From an uncultured Hungatella sp. (GTDB taxonomy: Bacteria > Bacillota > Clostridia > Lachnospirales > Lachnospiraceae): a stretch of 33,889 nucleotides of DNA. This document shows, in pieces, positions 8,593 through 16,603 of the stretch. The stretch lies in NCBI GenBank assembly GCA_947089145.1, contig CAMUJH010000045.1:1-33889 (forward strand), given 5' to 3'. The translations under genes were made by a program, and so were the position numbers. Within the stretch, counting starts at the first letter, position 1. Each line of letters begins with the position of its first letter. The notes beneath the pieces are model-generated. The model was not told where the DNA came from and made no database searches. It saw nothing but the letters and a program-made list of their open reading frames with translations.

Positions 8593-9597
8593 ATGTTAAT
8601 GTCCAATGACATTGGAATCGATTTGGGTACAGCCAGTATTTTGGTATATATTAAAGGGAAAGGCGTAGTGCTAAAAGAGCCTTCCGTGGTTGCTATAGAC
8701 CGTGACACTCAGAAGATTATTACATTCGGAGAAGAAGCCCGCCTTATGATAGGAAGGACTCCGGGCAATATTGTGGCTATCAGGCCTTTGCGGCAGGGAG
8801 TTATATCCGATTACACGGTAACCGAAAAGATGCTGAAATATTTTATTACGAAAGCCATGGGCAAGAAGGCCCTGAGAAAGCCCAGAATTGCCGTGTGCAT
8901 ACCCAGCGGCGCCACAGAAGTAGAGCGGAAGGCCGTGGAGGATGCCACATATCAGGCAGGAGCCAGAGATGTTTCCATTATAGAGGAGCCGGTGGCCGCC
9001 GCTATCGGGGCTGGCATCGACATTTCCAAAGCCTGCGGCAACATGATTGTGGACATCGGAGGCGGGACCGCGGATATCGCTGTGATTTCCCTGGGCGGTC
9101 CCGTAGTAAGCACATCCATTAAAGTGGCAGGAGATGATTTTGACGAGGCGCTGGTCCGCTACATGAGGAAAAAGCACAATCTTCTGATTGGAGAACGGAC
9201 TGCAGAAGAGATTAAGATTAATATCGGAGCTGCTTACAAGCGCCCGGAAGTTCTCACCATGGAGGTGAGGGGAAGAAACCTGGTGACCGGGCTGCCTAAA
9301 ACCATTGTGGTTACTTCCGATGAAACCCTTGAGGCGCTGCGGGAGCCAGCCATGCAGATTGTGGATGCGGTACACGGTGTCCTGGAGAGGACTCCGCCGG
9401 AATTGGCTGCCGATATTTTTGACAGAGGAATTGTGCTTACGGGAGGAGGTTCCCTGCTTAGTGGTCTGGATGCGCTTATAGAGGAACGGACAGGCATCAG
9501 CACCATGATTGCGGAAGAACCTCTGACAGCAGTGGCCATCGGAACAGGGAAATTTATTGAATTCTCCCATGGCGGGGACGCAAAGAGAGACTTTTAA
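8593..9597 (+). CDS. mreB: MreB/Mbl-family rod-shape actin
   Basis: A bacterial actin that polymerises under the membrane with ATP and guides peptidoglycan synthesis. Actin-fold signatures are clear: phosphate-1 loop DIGIDLGTASILVY, phosphate-2 loop IVDIGGGTADIAVISLGG, and adenosine loop GIVLTGGGSLLSGLDALIEE. The length is 334 residues, usual for MreB. ATG 8593 follows AGGAGG (8576-8581). An open extension to 8446 adds 49 residues unlike any MreB and lies upstream of the predicted transcript start. No mreC or mreD follows, which suggests a secondary paralogue of the Mbl/MreBH kind. recD2 starts 12 bases downstream. Confidence 0.93.
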   Translation: MLMSNDIGIDLGTASILVYIKGKGVVLKEPSVVAIDRDTQKIITFGEEARLMIGRTPGNIVAIRPLRQGVISDYTVTEKMLKYFITKAMGKKALRKPRIAVCIPSGATEVERKAVEDATYQAGARDVSIIEEPVAAAIGAGIDISKACGNMIVDIGGGTADIAVISLGGPVVSTSIKVAGDDFDEALVRYMRKKHNLLIGERTAEEIKINIGAAYKRPEVLTMEVRGRNLVTGLPKTIVVTSDETLEALREPAMQIVDAVHGVLERTPPELAADIFDRGIVLTGGGSLLSGLDALIEERTGISTMIAEEPLTAVAIGTGKFIEFSHGGDAKRDF

Positions 9598-9609
9598 GAG
9601 TGGAGAGCA

Positions 9610-11880
9610 ATGGCAGCAGTAAGTGGATTTGTGGAAAAAATCAAATATCGCAATGAAGATAATGGCTACAGTGTGCTGGATGTGTCTGCAGGCGGAGAGG
9701 ATTATGTGCTTGTGGGCACATTTCCATACATAGGCGAGGGCGAGATGATTGAAGCCAGAGGAACAATGACGGAACATCCCGTTTACGGCGAACAGCTGCA
9801 GGTAGAAACCTATACCATCAAAACTCCGGAGGACAGCCAGGCCATGGAGCGATATCTGGGCTCCGGAGCCATCAAGGGAGTGAAAGCAGCTTTGGCGGCC
9901 AGGATTGTCCGGCGCTTTAAGGCAGACACGTTCCGAATTATAGAGGAAGAGCCGGAGCGTCTTGCAGAGATCAAGGGAGTCAGCGAAAAAATGGCCATGT
10001 CCATAGCGAGCCAGATGGAGGCCAAAAAAGGAATGCGCCATGCCATGATGTTTCTTCAGCAATACGGTGTATCCATGAATCTGTCCGCAAAGATCTATAA
10101 AGAATACGGTGACAGAATGTACGGAATCATCAAGGAGAATCCGTACCGCTTGGCAGACGATATTGCAGGCGTAGGGTTCAAGATGGCTGATGAGATAGCC
10201 CGCAGGGCAGGGATTGTGGCTGATTCCGATTACCGGATTAAGGCAGGGATTCTTTATACATTGTATCAGGCCGCTGCCCAGGGCCATACATATCTGCCCA
10301 GGAAAGAGCTGTTTAGCCAGGCATCAGAACTTCTGAAAGTGGAAGCAGGCCAGATGGAAAAGTATCTGATGGATATGCAGATGGAAAAAAGGCTGGTTAT
10401 AAAGCGCCCGTCAAGAGGACAGCCGGATCTGGACAAAGAGGAAGCCATGGATTCGGATGAAGAGGACAAGCTGAACGTCTATGCATCCACATATTATTAT
10501 ATGGAATTGAACGTGGCCAGGATGCTCCATGATCTGAACATCAAAGGCCATGAGCCTGAAGAGAACATACAGGAAAGGCTTTCCCTGATTCAAAAAGAGG
10601 AGAAAATGGAACTGGATCTTCTCCAGATTCAGGCGGTGGCGGAAGCCGTAAACAGCGGACTTCTGATAATTACAGGAGGTCCCGGAACAGGAAAGACCAC
10701 CACGATCAATACGATTATCCGATATTTTGAGGCAGAGGGGATGGAGATCCTTCTGGCGGCGCCGACAGGCAGAGCGGCAAAGCGGATGACCGAGGCTACA
10801 GGATATGAAGCCAGAACCATTCACCGGATGCTGGAACTAAGCGGCGTCCCCGGCGAGGGCGGAATCGTCAGTACCCGGTTTCAGAGAAATGAGGAAAATC
10901 CGCTGGAAGGCGATATTATTATCATTGACGAGATGTCCATGGTAGATATCTACCTGATGCAGTCTTTGCTAAAAGCGGTAACAGTAGGCACGAGGCTGAT
11001 TTTAGTGGGCGACGTGAATCAGCTTCCGTCTGTAGGCCCGGGCAACGTATTAAAGGACATGATCCATTCAGGGGCCTTTAACGTGGTAGAACTGACCCAT
11101 ATTTTCCGCCAGGCGGCGGAGAGCGATATTATTGTAAATGCCCACAAAATCAACGCAGGGGAGAGAGTAAACCTGGCCAAGCGCAGCCGCGATTTCCTTT
11201 TCATTAAACAGGATAATCCAGACACTATCATAAACGCCATGGTGACCCTGATGACGCAGAAGCTTCCGGACTATGTCCATGCAAAACCGCTGGATATCCA
11301 GATTATGACCCCTATGCGGAAAGGGGCCCTGGGGGTGGAGCGCCTTAACGAGATTCTTCAGTCTTCCTTAAACCCGCCGGATAAGGAAAAGCCGGAAAAA
11401 GAGTCAGGGGGAATCCGATTCCGTTTAGGAGATAAAGTCATGCAGATAAAAAATAACTACCAGATTGCCTGGGAGATCCGCAATCAGTACGGGATTCCTC
11501 TGGAGACAGGCATGGGAGTGTTTAACGGAGATACGGGGATTATCCGGGAGATGAACCTGTTTGCGGAAACGCTGACCGTGGAGTTTGACGAGGGAAAGAT
11601 GGTGGAGTACAGCTTAAAACAGCTGGAAGAACTGGAACTTGCTTATGCCATTACCATTCATAAATCCCAGGGAAGCGAATACCCGGCAGTGATCATCCCG
11701 GTACACAGCGGTCCCCGAATGCTGCTGACCAAAAACCTGCTCTACACGGCGGTGACCCGTGCAAGAACCTGTGTCTGCCTGGTAGGCCTGCCGGAAATGT
11801 TTCAGGCCATGGCGGACAATACTGTGGAACAGAGACGTTACTGCGGACTGCAGGAACGGATTCAGGAGATTATGCAGTGA
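9610..11880 (+). CDS. recD2: RecD2-type ATP-dependent DNA helicase
   Basis: A 756-residue SF1B 5'-3' DNA helicase of the RecD2 type, which acts without RecBC in DNA repair. The N-terminal OB-like and helix-hairpin-helix part contains IKGVSEKMA and GVGFKMADEIA. The Walker A loop GGPGTGKTTTIN lies near residue 356, and the Walker B region IIIIDEMSMVD near 436. Later motifs include LVGDVNQLPSVGPGNVL and the C-terminal AYAITIHKSQGSEYPAVI with YTAVTRAR. GGAGAG precedes ATG 9610. The stop overlaps the GTG start of comF by four bases, so translation is probably coupled. Confidence 0.95.
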   Translation: MAAVSGFVEKIKYRNEDNGYSVLDVSAGGEDYVLVGTFPYIGEGEMIEARGTMTEHPVYGEQLQVETYTIKTPEDSQAMERYLGSGAIKGVKAALAARIVRRFKADTFRIIEEEPERLAEIKGVSEKMAMSIASQMEAKKGMRHAMMFLQQYGVSMNLSAKIYKEYGDRMYGIIKENPYRLADDIAGVGFKMADEIARRAGIVADSDYRIKAGILYTLYQAAAQGHTYLPRKELFSQASELLKVEAGQMEKYLMDMQMEKRLVIKRPSRGQPDLDKEEAMDSDEEDKLNVYASTYYYMELNVARMLHDLNIKGHEPEENIQERLSLIQKEEKMELDLLQIQAVAEAVNSGLLIITGGPGTGKTTTINTIIRYFEAEGMEILLAAPTGRAAKRMTEATGYEARTIHRMLELSGVPGEGGIVSTRFQRNEENPLEGDIIIIDEMSMVDIYLMQSLLKAVTVGTRLILVGDVNQLPSVGPGNVLKDMIHSGAFNVVELTHIFRQAAESDIIVNAHKINAGERVNLAKRSRDFLFIKQDNPDTIINAMVTLMTQKLPDYVHAKPLDIQIMTPMRKGALGVERLNEILQSSLNPPDKEKPEKESGGIRFRLGDKVMQIKNNYQIAWEIRNQYGIPLETGMGVFNGDTGIIREMNLFAETLTVEFDEGKMVEYSLKQLEELELAYAITIHKSQGSEYPAVIIPVHSGPRMLLTKNLLYTAVTRARTCVCLVGLPEMFQAMADNTVEQRRYCGLQERIQEIMQ

Positions 11881-12584
11881 AAGACTATATGATAAATCTT
11901 TTATTTCCGCGGCGCTGCCCTGTATGCGGGGAGATCGTGCAGCCTTTTGGCCAGCTGATCTGTCCGGGATGTGTAAAGGAACTTTCGCCGGTGCAGCCGC
12001 CTGTCTGTAAAAAGTGCGGAAAAGAAGTGGAAAGCAGTACAATAGAATACTGTTATGACTGTACCAGGCATACCAGAGCTTTTCGGCAGAATTTTGCCCT
12101 TCTTAATTATAATGAAGCCGCAAGCCGCTCTATGTCAGCCATTAAATATAAGGGACGGAGGGAATATCTGGATTTTTACAGCCAGGCTGCGTGCAGAAGG
12201 TTCCAAAGGGCCATCAGGCGGATTTCCCCGGATGTCATGGTTCCGGTACCCATTCATCGATCACGCAGGCGCGTCAGGGGATTTAACCAGGCGGAGCTTC
12301 TGGCACGGGGAATCGGCAGGCAGCTGGGAATTCCTGTCTGCCCCAAGGGACTGCAAAGAGCAAAAAAGACGCTGCCTCAAAAAGAACTGAACCCGCAGGA
12401 GCGTCTCAAAAACCTGCAGCAGGCCTTCGTACCCGGCGTTTTGCCCCGGGAAGCCAGAACGGTTCTTTTGGTTGACGACATTTATACCACAGGAAGCACC
12501 ATGGAGGCCTGCGCCTGCGCATTGAAATCCATGGGAGTGGAAAACGTGTATGGCCTGACCCTGTGCGTGGGGCGTAACAGTTAA
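11877..12584 (+). CDS. comF: ComF family phosphoribosyltransferase-like protein
   Basis: A 235-residue ComF protein, a family needed for DNA uptake in transformable bacteria and probably for handling incoming single-stranded DNA. The N-terminus has four-cysteine zinc-binding pairs (CPVC, CPGC, CKKC, CYDC). The C-terminal phosphoribosyltransferase fold contains VPVPIHRSRRRVRGFNQAE and the PRPP loop VLLVDDIYTTGSTMEA. Translation starts at GTG 11877, overlapping the recD2 stop in GTGA. A DNA helicase next to ComF fits a shared role with single-stranded DNA, although no other competence genes are in the window. Confidence 0.93.
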   Translation: MKDYMINLLFPRRCPVCGEIVQPFGQLICPGCVKELSPVQPPVCKKCGKEVESSTIEYCYDCTRHTRAFRQNFALLNYNEAASRSMSAIKYKGRREYLDFYSQAACRRFQRAIRRISPDVMVPVPIHRSRRRVRGFNQAELLARGIGRQLGIPVCPKGLQRAKKTLPQKELNPQERLKNLQQAFVPGVLPREARTVLLVDDIYTTGSTMEACACALKSMGVENVYGLTLCVGRNS

Positions 12585-12592
12585 AAAAAAGA

Positions 12593-12621
12593 TTGACGTT
12601 TGTTTCCATCTGTGATATAGT
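12593..12621 (+). promoter_or_regulatory. Strong promoter of rpmG-secE-nusG-rplKA
   Basis: TTGACG (12593-12598), a 17-base spacer and TATAGT (12616-12621), close to the sigma-A consensus. A leader of about 100 bases follows before rpmG. Confidence 0.8.
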
Positions 12622-12729
12622 GACAGAGCGAATGGAAGAACAGAGGTCTTTTTTTTATGCTCAAAAATATGATTGTCCAGAGAGAGAAGGCCGCACAAAC
12701 AACGAATTTTGAAAGTGGAGGTGGAAGTC

Positions 12730-12879
12730 GTGCGCACAAGAATTACACTGGCATGTACGGAATGCAAACAACGTAATTATAACATGACGAAGGATAAGAA
12801 GACCCATCCTGACAGAATGGAGACGAAAAAGTACTGCAGATTCTGCAAAACACACACTTTGCACAAGGAAACGAAGTAA
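12730..12879 (+). CDS. rpmG: 50S ribosomal protein L33
   Basis: A 49-residue ribosomal protein of the large subunit. Two CxxC pairs (CTEC and CRFC) mark the zinc-binding form, with the family core [23 protein letters not shown] 12730 is preferred over longer in-frame starts because GGAGGTG lies at 12717-12723 and the resulting length equals the family norm. It leads the secE-nusG-rplK-rplA transcription unit, a common Firmicutes order. No tRNA gene is seen between rpmG and secE. Confidence 0.95.
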   Translation: MRTRITLACTECKQRNYNMTKDKKTHPDRMETKKYCRFCKTHTLHKETK

Positions 12880-12905
12880 TCAGTCTTAGTAAAGGATGTG
12901 AAAAT

Positions 12906-13106
12906 ATGGCAGAAACAGCAAGCAAGGAAAAAGAGAAAAAGAGCTTTTTCAAAGGTTTAAAAGCTGAGTTTGGCAAGGTCATCTGGCCTACCAGGGAAAT
13001 GGTAGGAAGAGAGACGGCTGTTGTGGTAGCCTGTTCCGTAGTGCTTGGCTTGATTATCGCACTTCTGGATCTGATTATTAAGTTCGGTCTTAGTTTTATT
13101 TTATAA
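12906..13106 (+). CDS. secE: Preprotein translocase subunit SecE
   Basis: A 66-residue single-pass membrane protein that stabilises SecY in the protein-export channel. A charged N-terminus precedes the conserved amphipathic stretch FKGLKAEFGKVIWPTREMV, then one membrane segment (VVVACSVVLGLIIALLDLII). Size and position between rpmG and nusG are typical of Gram-positive SecE. Seventeen bases separate it from nusG. Confidence 0.95.
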   Translation: MAETASKEKEKKSFFKGLKAEFGKVIWPTREMVGRETAVVVACSVVLGLIIALLDLIIKFGLSFIL

Positions 13107-13122
13107 GGGCAAAGGTGAACGT

Positions 13123-13641
13123 ATGGCAGAGGCAAACTGGTATGTGGTCCATACCTATTCAGGCTATGAAAACAAGGTAAAGGTCGATATTGAAAAGACG
13201 ATTGAGAACCGGAACCTGCAGGATCAGATTCTGGAGGTGGCTGTTCCCATGCAGGCGGTAGTCGAGATTAAAAACGGAGTGGAAAAGGCAGCGGATAAGA
13301 AGCTGTTTCCGGGTTATGTGCTGATTCACATGGTTATGAACGACGATACCTGGTATGTGGTCAGAAACACCCGCGGCGTTACGGGCTTTGTTGGCCCCGG
13401 CTCCAAGCCCGTTCCTCTTTCGGTGGAGGAGATGGCAAGTCTGAACTTTAAGATCCCTGAGGTGGTTGTAGACTTTGAGGTGGGCGACATGGTGGTGGTA
13501 ACTGCCGGCGCATGGAAAGATACGGTTGGCGCCATTAAGTCCATCAACGAAACAAAAAAGACCGTTACCATCAGCGTAGAAATGTTCGTCGGCCGTGAAA
13601 CACCGGTTGAACTCGGCTTTAAAGAAGTGAAAAAGATGTAA
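13123..13641 (+). CDS. nusG: Transcription termination/antitermination protein NusG
   Basis: Binds RNA polymerase near the clamp, influencing pausing and Rho-dependent termination. The 172 residues show the NGN domain (NWYVVHTYSGYENKVK, then FPGYVLIHMVMND and VRNTRGVTGFVG). A KOW domain follows near residues 118-150 (FEVGDMVVVTAGAWKDTVG). The rho gene lies about 8 kb away in the same window. An L1-binding-like element begins 14 bases after the stop, before rplK. Confidence 0.96.
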   Translation: MAEANWYVVHTYSGYENKVKVDIEKTIENRNLQDQILEVAVPMQAVVEIKNGVEKAADKKLFPGYVLIHMVMNDDTWYVVRNTRGVTGFVGPGSKPVPLSVEEMASLNFKIPEVVVDFEVGDMVVVTAGAWKDTVGAIKSINETKKTVTISVEMFVGRETPVELGFKEVKKM

Positions 13642-13654
13642 CTGAAAGCAACAA

Positions 13655-13683
13655 GTGGGAGGGACATCCCCCGACAATACCAC
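13655..13683 (+). promoter_or_regulatory. L1-binding rRNA-mimic element upstream of rplK
   Basis: GTGGGAGGG at 13655-13663 and CCCGACAATACCAC at 13670-13683 form an interrupted hairpin: outer GTGG/CCAC, inner GGG/CCC, and an asymmetric purine-rich internal loop. The same bases recur before rplA. From memory, the L1-binding arm of 23S rRNA has the matching elements GTGGGAGGC and GCCGAC...ATACCAC. L1 is known to repress its own operon in E. coli by binding such a mimic in the L11 leader. Here it lies eight bases before the rplK ribosome site. Confidence 0.7.
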
Positions 13684-13704
13684 ATTATTAGGAGGTGCCT
13701 AATT

Positions 13705-14130
13705 ATGGCAAAGAAAGTAACAGGTTATATTAAATTGCAGATCCCGGCAGGAAAGGCTACACCGGCTCCGCCAGTAGGCCCGGCTCTTGGACAGCACGGC
13801 GTGAACATCGTACAGTTTACCAAGGAGTTTAACGCAAGGACGGCTGACCAGGGCGACATGATCATTCCTGTAGTTATTACCGTATATGCAGACAGGAGCT
13901 TCAGCTTTATCACCAAGACTCCGCCGGCTGCAGTGCTGCTTAAGAAGGCCTGTAAGATTAAATCCGGTTCTGCGACTCCCAACAAGGCAAAGGTAGCCAC
14001 CATACCCAAGGCAGAACTCCAGAAAATTGCGGAACTTAAAATGCCTGACCTGAATGCGGCAAGCCTTGAGGCGGCCATGAGCATGATCGCAGGCACGGCA
14101 AGGAGCATGGGAATCACCGTTGAGGAGTAA
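13705..14130 (+). CDS. rplK: 50S ribosomal protein L11
   Basis: Builds the GTPase-associated centre of the large subunit together with L10 and L7/L12. The 141-residue length is canonical. The N-terminal domain has [20 protein letters not shown] and [17 protein letters not shown]; the rRNA-binding C-terminal part has [13 protein letters not shown] and ends [21 protein letters not shown] (13691-13697) sets ATG 13705. Confidence 0.97.
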   Translation: MAKKVTGYIKLQIPAGKATPAPPVGPALGQHGVNIVQFTKEFNARTADQGDMIIPVVITVYADRSFSFITKTPPAAVLLKKACKIKSGSATPNKAKVATIPKAELQKIAELKMPDLNAASLEAAMSMIAGTARSMGITVEE

Positions 14131-14148
14131 ACCGGACACACCCATACC

Positions 14149-14176
14149 GTGGGAGGGCAATCCCCGACAATACCAC
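14149..14176 (+). promoter_or_regulatory. Second L1-binding-like element, upstream of rplA
   Basis: A near copy of the element before rplK: GTGGGAGGG at 14149-14157 and CCCCGACAATACCAC at 14162-14176, with one base fewer in the middle. It sits between the rplK stop and the AGGAGG (14178-14183) of rplA, so bound L1 could block rplA initiation directly. Confidence 0.7.
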
Positions 14177-14191
14177 TAGGAGGTTATGAAA

Positions 14192-14887
14192 ATGAAAAGA
14201 GGAAAGAGATATGTAGAGGCGGCTAAATTAGTAGACCGCGCTACTCTTTATGATGCAGCGGATGCTATTGCACTGGTAAAGAAGGCGGCAGCTGCAAAAT
14301 TTGATGAGACTGTTGAACTCCATATCAGAACCGGATGTGACGGACGTCACGCAGACCAGCAGATCCGTGGAGCGGTAGTTCTGCCTCACGGAACCGGAAA
14401 GACCGTAAGGATTCTGGTATTCGCAAAAGGCGCTAAGGCAGATGAGGCAGAGGCAGCAGGCGCTGACTATGTAGGAGCCGAGGAGCTGATTCCGAAGATT
14501 CAGAATGAAGGATGGCTGGATTTCGACGTTGTTGTGGCTACTCCGGACATGATGGGCGTTGTAGGCCGTTTGGGCCGCGTGCTGGGCCCCAAGGGTCTGA
14601 TGCCGAACCCGAAAGCCGGTACCGTAACCATGGATGTGACCAAAGCTATCAACGAGATTAAAGCAGGTAAGATCGAGTACAGGCTTGACAGAACCAATAT
14701 TATCCACGTGCCAGTAGGAAAAGCTTCTTTCACAGAAGAACAGTTGGCGGACAACTTCCAGACGCTTATGGATGCCATCATCAAGGCAAAACCAAGCACC
14801 TTAAAAGGCGTATACCTTAAGAGCGTGGCATTAAGTTCCACCATGGGCCCCGGCGTAAAACTGAACGTAGCGAAGCTTATGGGCTAA
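14192..14887 (+). CDS. rplA: 50S ribosomal protein L1
   Basis: Forms the mobile L1 stalk and acts as a translational repressor of its own operon in bacteria where this was studied. The 231 residues include [14 protein letters not shown] at the start, [20 protein letters not shown] in the middle, and [20 protein letters not shown] at the end. ATG 14192 is chosen over ATG 14186 because AGGAGG ends at 14183; only the later ATG has a workable eight-base spacing. Two L1-type RNA elements in this transcript fit feedback control. Confidence 0.97.
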   Translation: MKRGKRYVEAAKLVDRATLYDAADAIALVKKAAAAKFDETVELHIRTGCDGRHADQQIRGAVVLPHGTGKTVRILVFAKGAKADEAEAAGADYVGAEELIPKIQNEGWLDFDVVVATPDMMGVVGRLGRVLGPKGLMPNPKAGTVTMDVTKAINEIKAGKIEYRLDRTNIIHVPVGKASFTEEQLADNFQTLMDAIIKAKPSTLKGVYLKSVALSSTMGPGVKLNVAKLMG

Positions 14888-14912
14888 TTGAGGATAGGGT
14901 TTTACTTTTTTG

Positions 14913-14942
14913 TTGACAATCCCTATATATTTATGTTATATT
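14913..14942 (+). promoter_or_regulatory. Promoter of rplJ-rplL
   Basis: Perfect TTGACA (14913-14918), an 18-base spacer and TATATT (14937-14942), with a TGT extended -10. This gives the L10-L12 unit its own strong start. Confidence 0.8.
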
Positions 14943-14949
14943 GTGAAAG

Positions 14950-15122
14950 CATGTTTATGTGCAGTTATGCGGTCGGCCTGCGGCTGACTGCATACCCAGT
15001 ATTGATTGCCGAAGACAGCAGGTGCCTATTTAGGCATAAGGAAAACCGCCTGCCGAGGATATGTACAGATTCACATCAGTGATTTTGCAGCCTCTTCTTG
15101 TCTATGGCAGAAGAGGCTTTTT
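14950..15122 (+). ncRNA. L10 leader RNA with terminator
   Basis: The transcript between the rplJ promoter and gene has the form of a ribosomal protein L10 leader. It has several paired segments, including GCAGTTATGCGG facing GCTGACTGCATAC, and a conserved-looking stretch around 15008-15060 (GCAGGTGCC and CCGCCTGCCGAGG). An intrinsic terminator follows: GCCTCTTCT (15090-15098) with AGAAGAGGC (15109-15117) and T5. L10 with L12 is known to bind such leaders and reduce its own synthesis. The terminator indicates control by attenuation. Confidence 0.75.
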
Positions 15123-15176
15123 ATATTATTCATTCGGACCTCAATACAAGGAATAAAATAAGGAGGTAGAACATTC

Positions 15177-15668
15177 ATGGCAAAAGTTGAATTAAAGCAG
15201 CCTGTTGTTGCTGAGATTTCCGAGCTTTTTGATGGCGCTCAGACTGCTGTGGTAGTTGATTACCGCGGATTGACTGTTGAACAGGACACGGTTCTGCGCA
15301 AGCAGTTAAGAGAAGCCGGAGTTATCTACAAGGTTTATAAGAACACAATGATACGGTTTGCTGCAAAGGGAACGCCATTTGAGGCGCTGAATCCTAATCT
15401 GGAAGGTCCTACAGCTTTGGCTGTATCCAAGACAGACGCCACAGCACCGGCAAGGATCATTGCGAATTTTGCAAAGACGGCTCCTGTGCTGGAGATTAAA
15501 GGCGGCATCGTTGAAGATACGTATTACGATGCAAAGGGAATGCAGGTTATCGCTACGATTCCGTCCAGAGAGGAACTTCTTGGAAAGCTCCTTGGAAGCA
15601 TCCAGTCTCCGATTACCAACCTGGCTCGGGTACTGAACCAGATCGCAGAGGCAAAGGCAGAAGCCTGA
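15177..15668 (+). CDS. rplJ: 50S ribosomal protein L10
   Basis: Anchors the L7/L12 dimers to the ribosome at the stalk base. The 163-residue translation has the family pattern VVVDYRGLTVEQDTVLRKQL, YKVYKNTMIRFAAKGTPFE and the C-terminal L12-binding helix INSERTED as SPITNLARVLNQIAEAK. AAGGAGGT lies upstream of ATG 15177. Its leader ends in a terminator, and the next gene, rplL, follows after 167 bases. Confidence 0.96.
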   Translation: MAKVELKQPVVAEISELFDGAQTAVVVDYRGLTVEQDTVLRKQLREAGVIYKVYKNTMIRFAAKGTPFEALNPNLEGPTALAVSKTDATAPARIIANFAKTAPVLEIKGGIVEDTYYDAKGMQVIATIPSREELLGKLLGSIQSPITNLARVLNQIAEAKAEA

Positions 15669-15740
15669 TGTTCTTAAACGGACATGATCAAAAAGGAAAA
15701 TGTGAGTTTTAGAAGATCAGCCGCCAGGCCGCAGCTGACA

Positions 15741-15778
15741 TCCCAGAATGCATGCCGCCTAACGGGCGGCGGGACTTT
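15741..15778 (+). terminator. Attenuator-like hairpin between rplJ and rplL
   Basis: GCCGCC (15754-15759) and GGCGGC (15765-15770) form a tight GC stem, possibly lengthened by flanking TCCC/GGGA. GGGACTTTTATAG follows. The T tract is short (four), so partial termination or an RNA-processing site is more likely than a full stop. Confidence 0.5.
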
Positions 15779-15835
15779 TATAGTAAGTGGAAATAGAACA
15801 AAGAATAATTAAAATTATATACGGAGGTATTTATC

Positions 15836-16210
15836 ATGGCAAAGTTAACAACTGCAGAGTTTATCGAAGCTATCAAAGAGTTATCTGTTTTAGAGCTGAA
15901 CGAATTAGTAAAAGCATGTGAGGAAGAATTCGGCGTATCCGCAGCAGCAGGCGTGGTAGTTGCAGCAGCAGGCGCAGCAGGCCCGGTTGAGGAAGAGAAG
16001 ACCGAGTTTGATGTAGAGCTGACTGAGGTTGGTCCAAACAAGGTTAAAGTTATTAAAGTTGTACGTGAAGCTACAGGCCTTGGCTTGAAGGAAGCAAAGG
16101 AAGTAGTTGACAGTGCGCCAAAGGCAGTAAAGACCGGCGTTTCCAAGGAAGAGGCCGAAGAGCTGAAGACCAAACTGGAAGCAGAAGGCGCAAAAGTTAC
16201 ATTAAAGTAA
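15836..16210 (+). CDS. rplL: 50S ribosomal protein L7/L12
   Basis: The flexible stalk protein that recruits translation GTPases. The 124 residues comprise the dimerisation helices ([20 protein letters not shown]), an Ala/Gly-rich hinge, and the factor-binding domain ([20 protein letters not shown]). It is followed by terminator-like structures rather than by rpoB. Confidence 0.97.
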   Translation: MAKLTTAEFIEAIKELSVLELNELVKACEEEFGVSAAAGVVVAAAGAAGPVEEEKTEFDVELTEVGPNKVKVIKVVREATGLGLKEAKEVVDSAPKAVKTGVSKEEAEELKTKLEAEGAKVTLK

Positions 16211-16216
16211 ATCCCC

Positions 16217-16238
16217 ATGATGCTTTTTTCGGCATCAT
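16217..16238 (+). other. Small hairpin just after rplL
   Basis: ATGATGC (16217-16223) and GCATCAT (16232-16238) flank a loop beginning with six T. No T tract follows the stem, so it is not a standard terminator; it may protect the rplL mRNA end. Confidence 0.4.
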
Positions 16239-16256
16239 CATAAATGAAAGAGGGGG

Positions 16257-16372
16257 TTACCATGAACCCTCCAGGGGATGCACACAAAATGCCAAAAACA
16301 GGCATTTTGGCAACCTACGGACAGCGCACCCGTGCGCAGTCCTCCTGTAAAGATTCGATACTTTCATGGTAA
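16257..16372. ncRNA. Candidate structured RNA closed by a 10-base helix
   Basis: TTACCATGAA (16257-16266) and TTCATGGTAA (16363-16372) are exact complements 96 bases apart. Inside are CAGGGG (16272-16277) with CTCCTG (16342-16347, one G-U); the hairpin CAAAATGCC/GGCATTTTG (16285-16309, seven-base loop AAAAACA); and the hairpin GGAC-A-GCGCA/TGCGC-A-GTCC (16319-16342, loop CCCG). Everything nests into a three-way-junction shape, apart from one base shared by two helices. A terminator follows at 16387-16426. It has no coding capacity that looks real and matches no family I know. It may be a 3' UTR-derived RNA, a leader, or a small palindromic repeat element; the strand is not certain, with plus slightly favoured. 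Confidence 0.5.
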
Positions 16373-16386
16373 TTTAGATAATAATT

Positions 16387-16426
16387 AAAAAGTTCCGGAA
16401 TCCGGCAGCGGATTTCGGGACTTTTT
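16387..16426. terminator. Long bidirectional intrinsic terminator
   Basis: An 18-pair stem, allowing two G-U pairs, joins 16387-16404 to 16409-16426 around the loop GCAG. It begins with five A and ends with five T, so it can terminate both strands. Confidence 0.85.
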
Positions 16427-16499
16427 ATGTGTGTCAGGGACTTGTTCATAGTCATTTCAGGATGTGGATAGACAGGCATTGGGAGAAAAAGAATGTAAT

Positions 16500-16538
16500 A
16501 AAAAAGGCAGATCCATTTTATAAGAATCTGCCTTTTTT
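16500..16538. terminator. Terminator of the cold-shock gene
   Basis: AAAAAAGGCAGAT (16500-16512) and ATCTGCCTTTTTT (16526-16538) form a 13-pair stem that ends in T6 in either direction. It lies 65 bases downstream of the csp stop on the minus strand. Confidence 0.85.
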
Positions 16539-16603
16539 ACACTGCCATATAGTCGAGTTCCTGAAACTGAATTGCATTTGAAACCATGTTGCTTGAAGCT
16601 TAA

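Noticed and set aside
8671-10287. 538-residue minus-strand open frame across mreB and recD2
   Set aside because: It spans two real genes on the opposite strand and has antisense-like composition with no recognisable domain.
14888-15082. 64-residue open frame between rplA and rplJ
   Set aside because: It lies over the rplJ promoter and L10 leader and has no ribosome site.
15778-16305. 175-residue Ser/Ala-rich minus-strand frame opposite rplL
   Set aside because: Antisense shadow of rplL; no initiation signal and no known domain.
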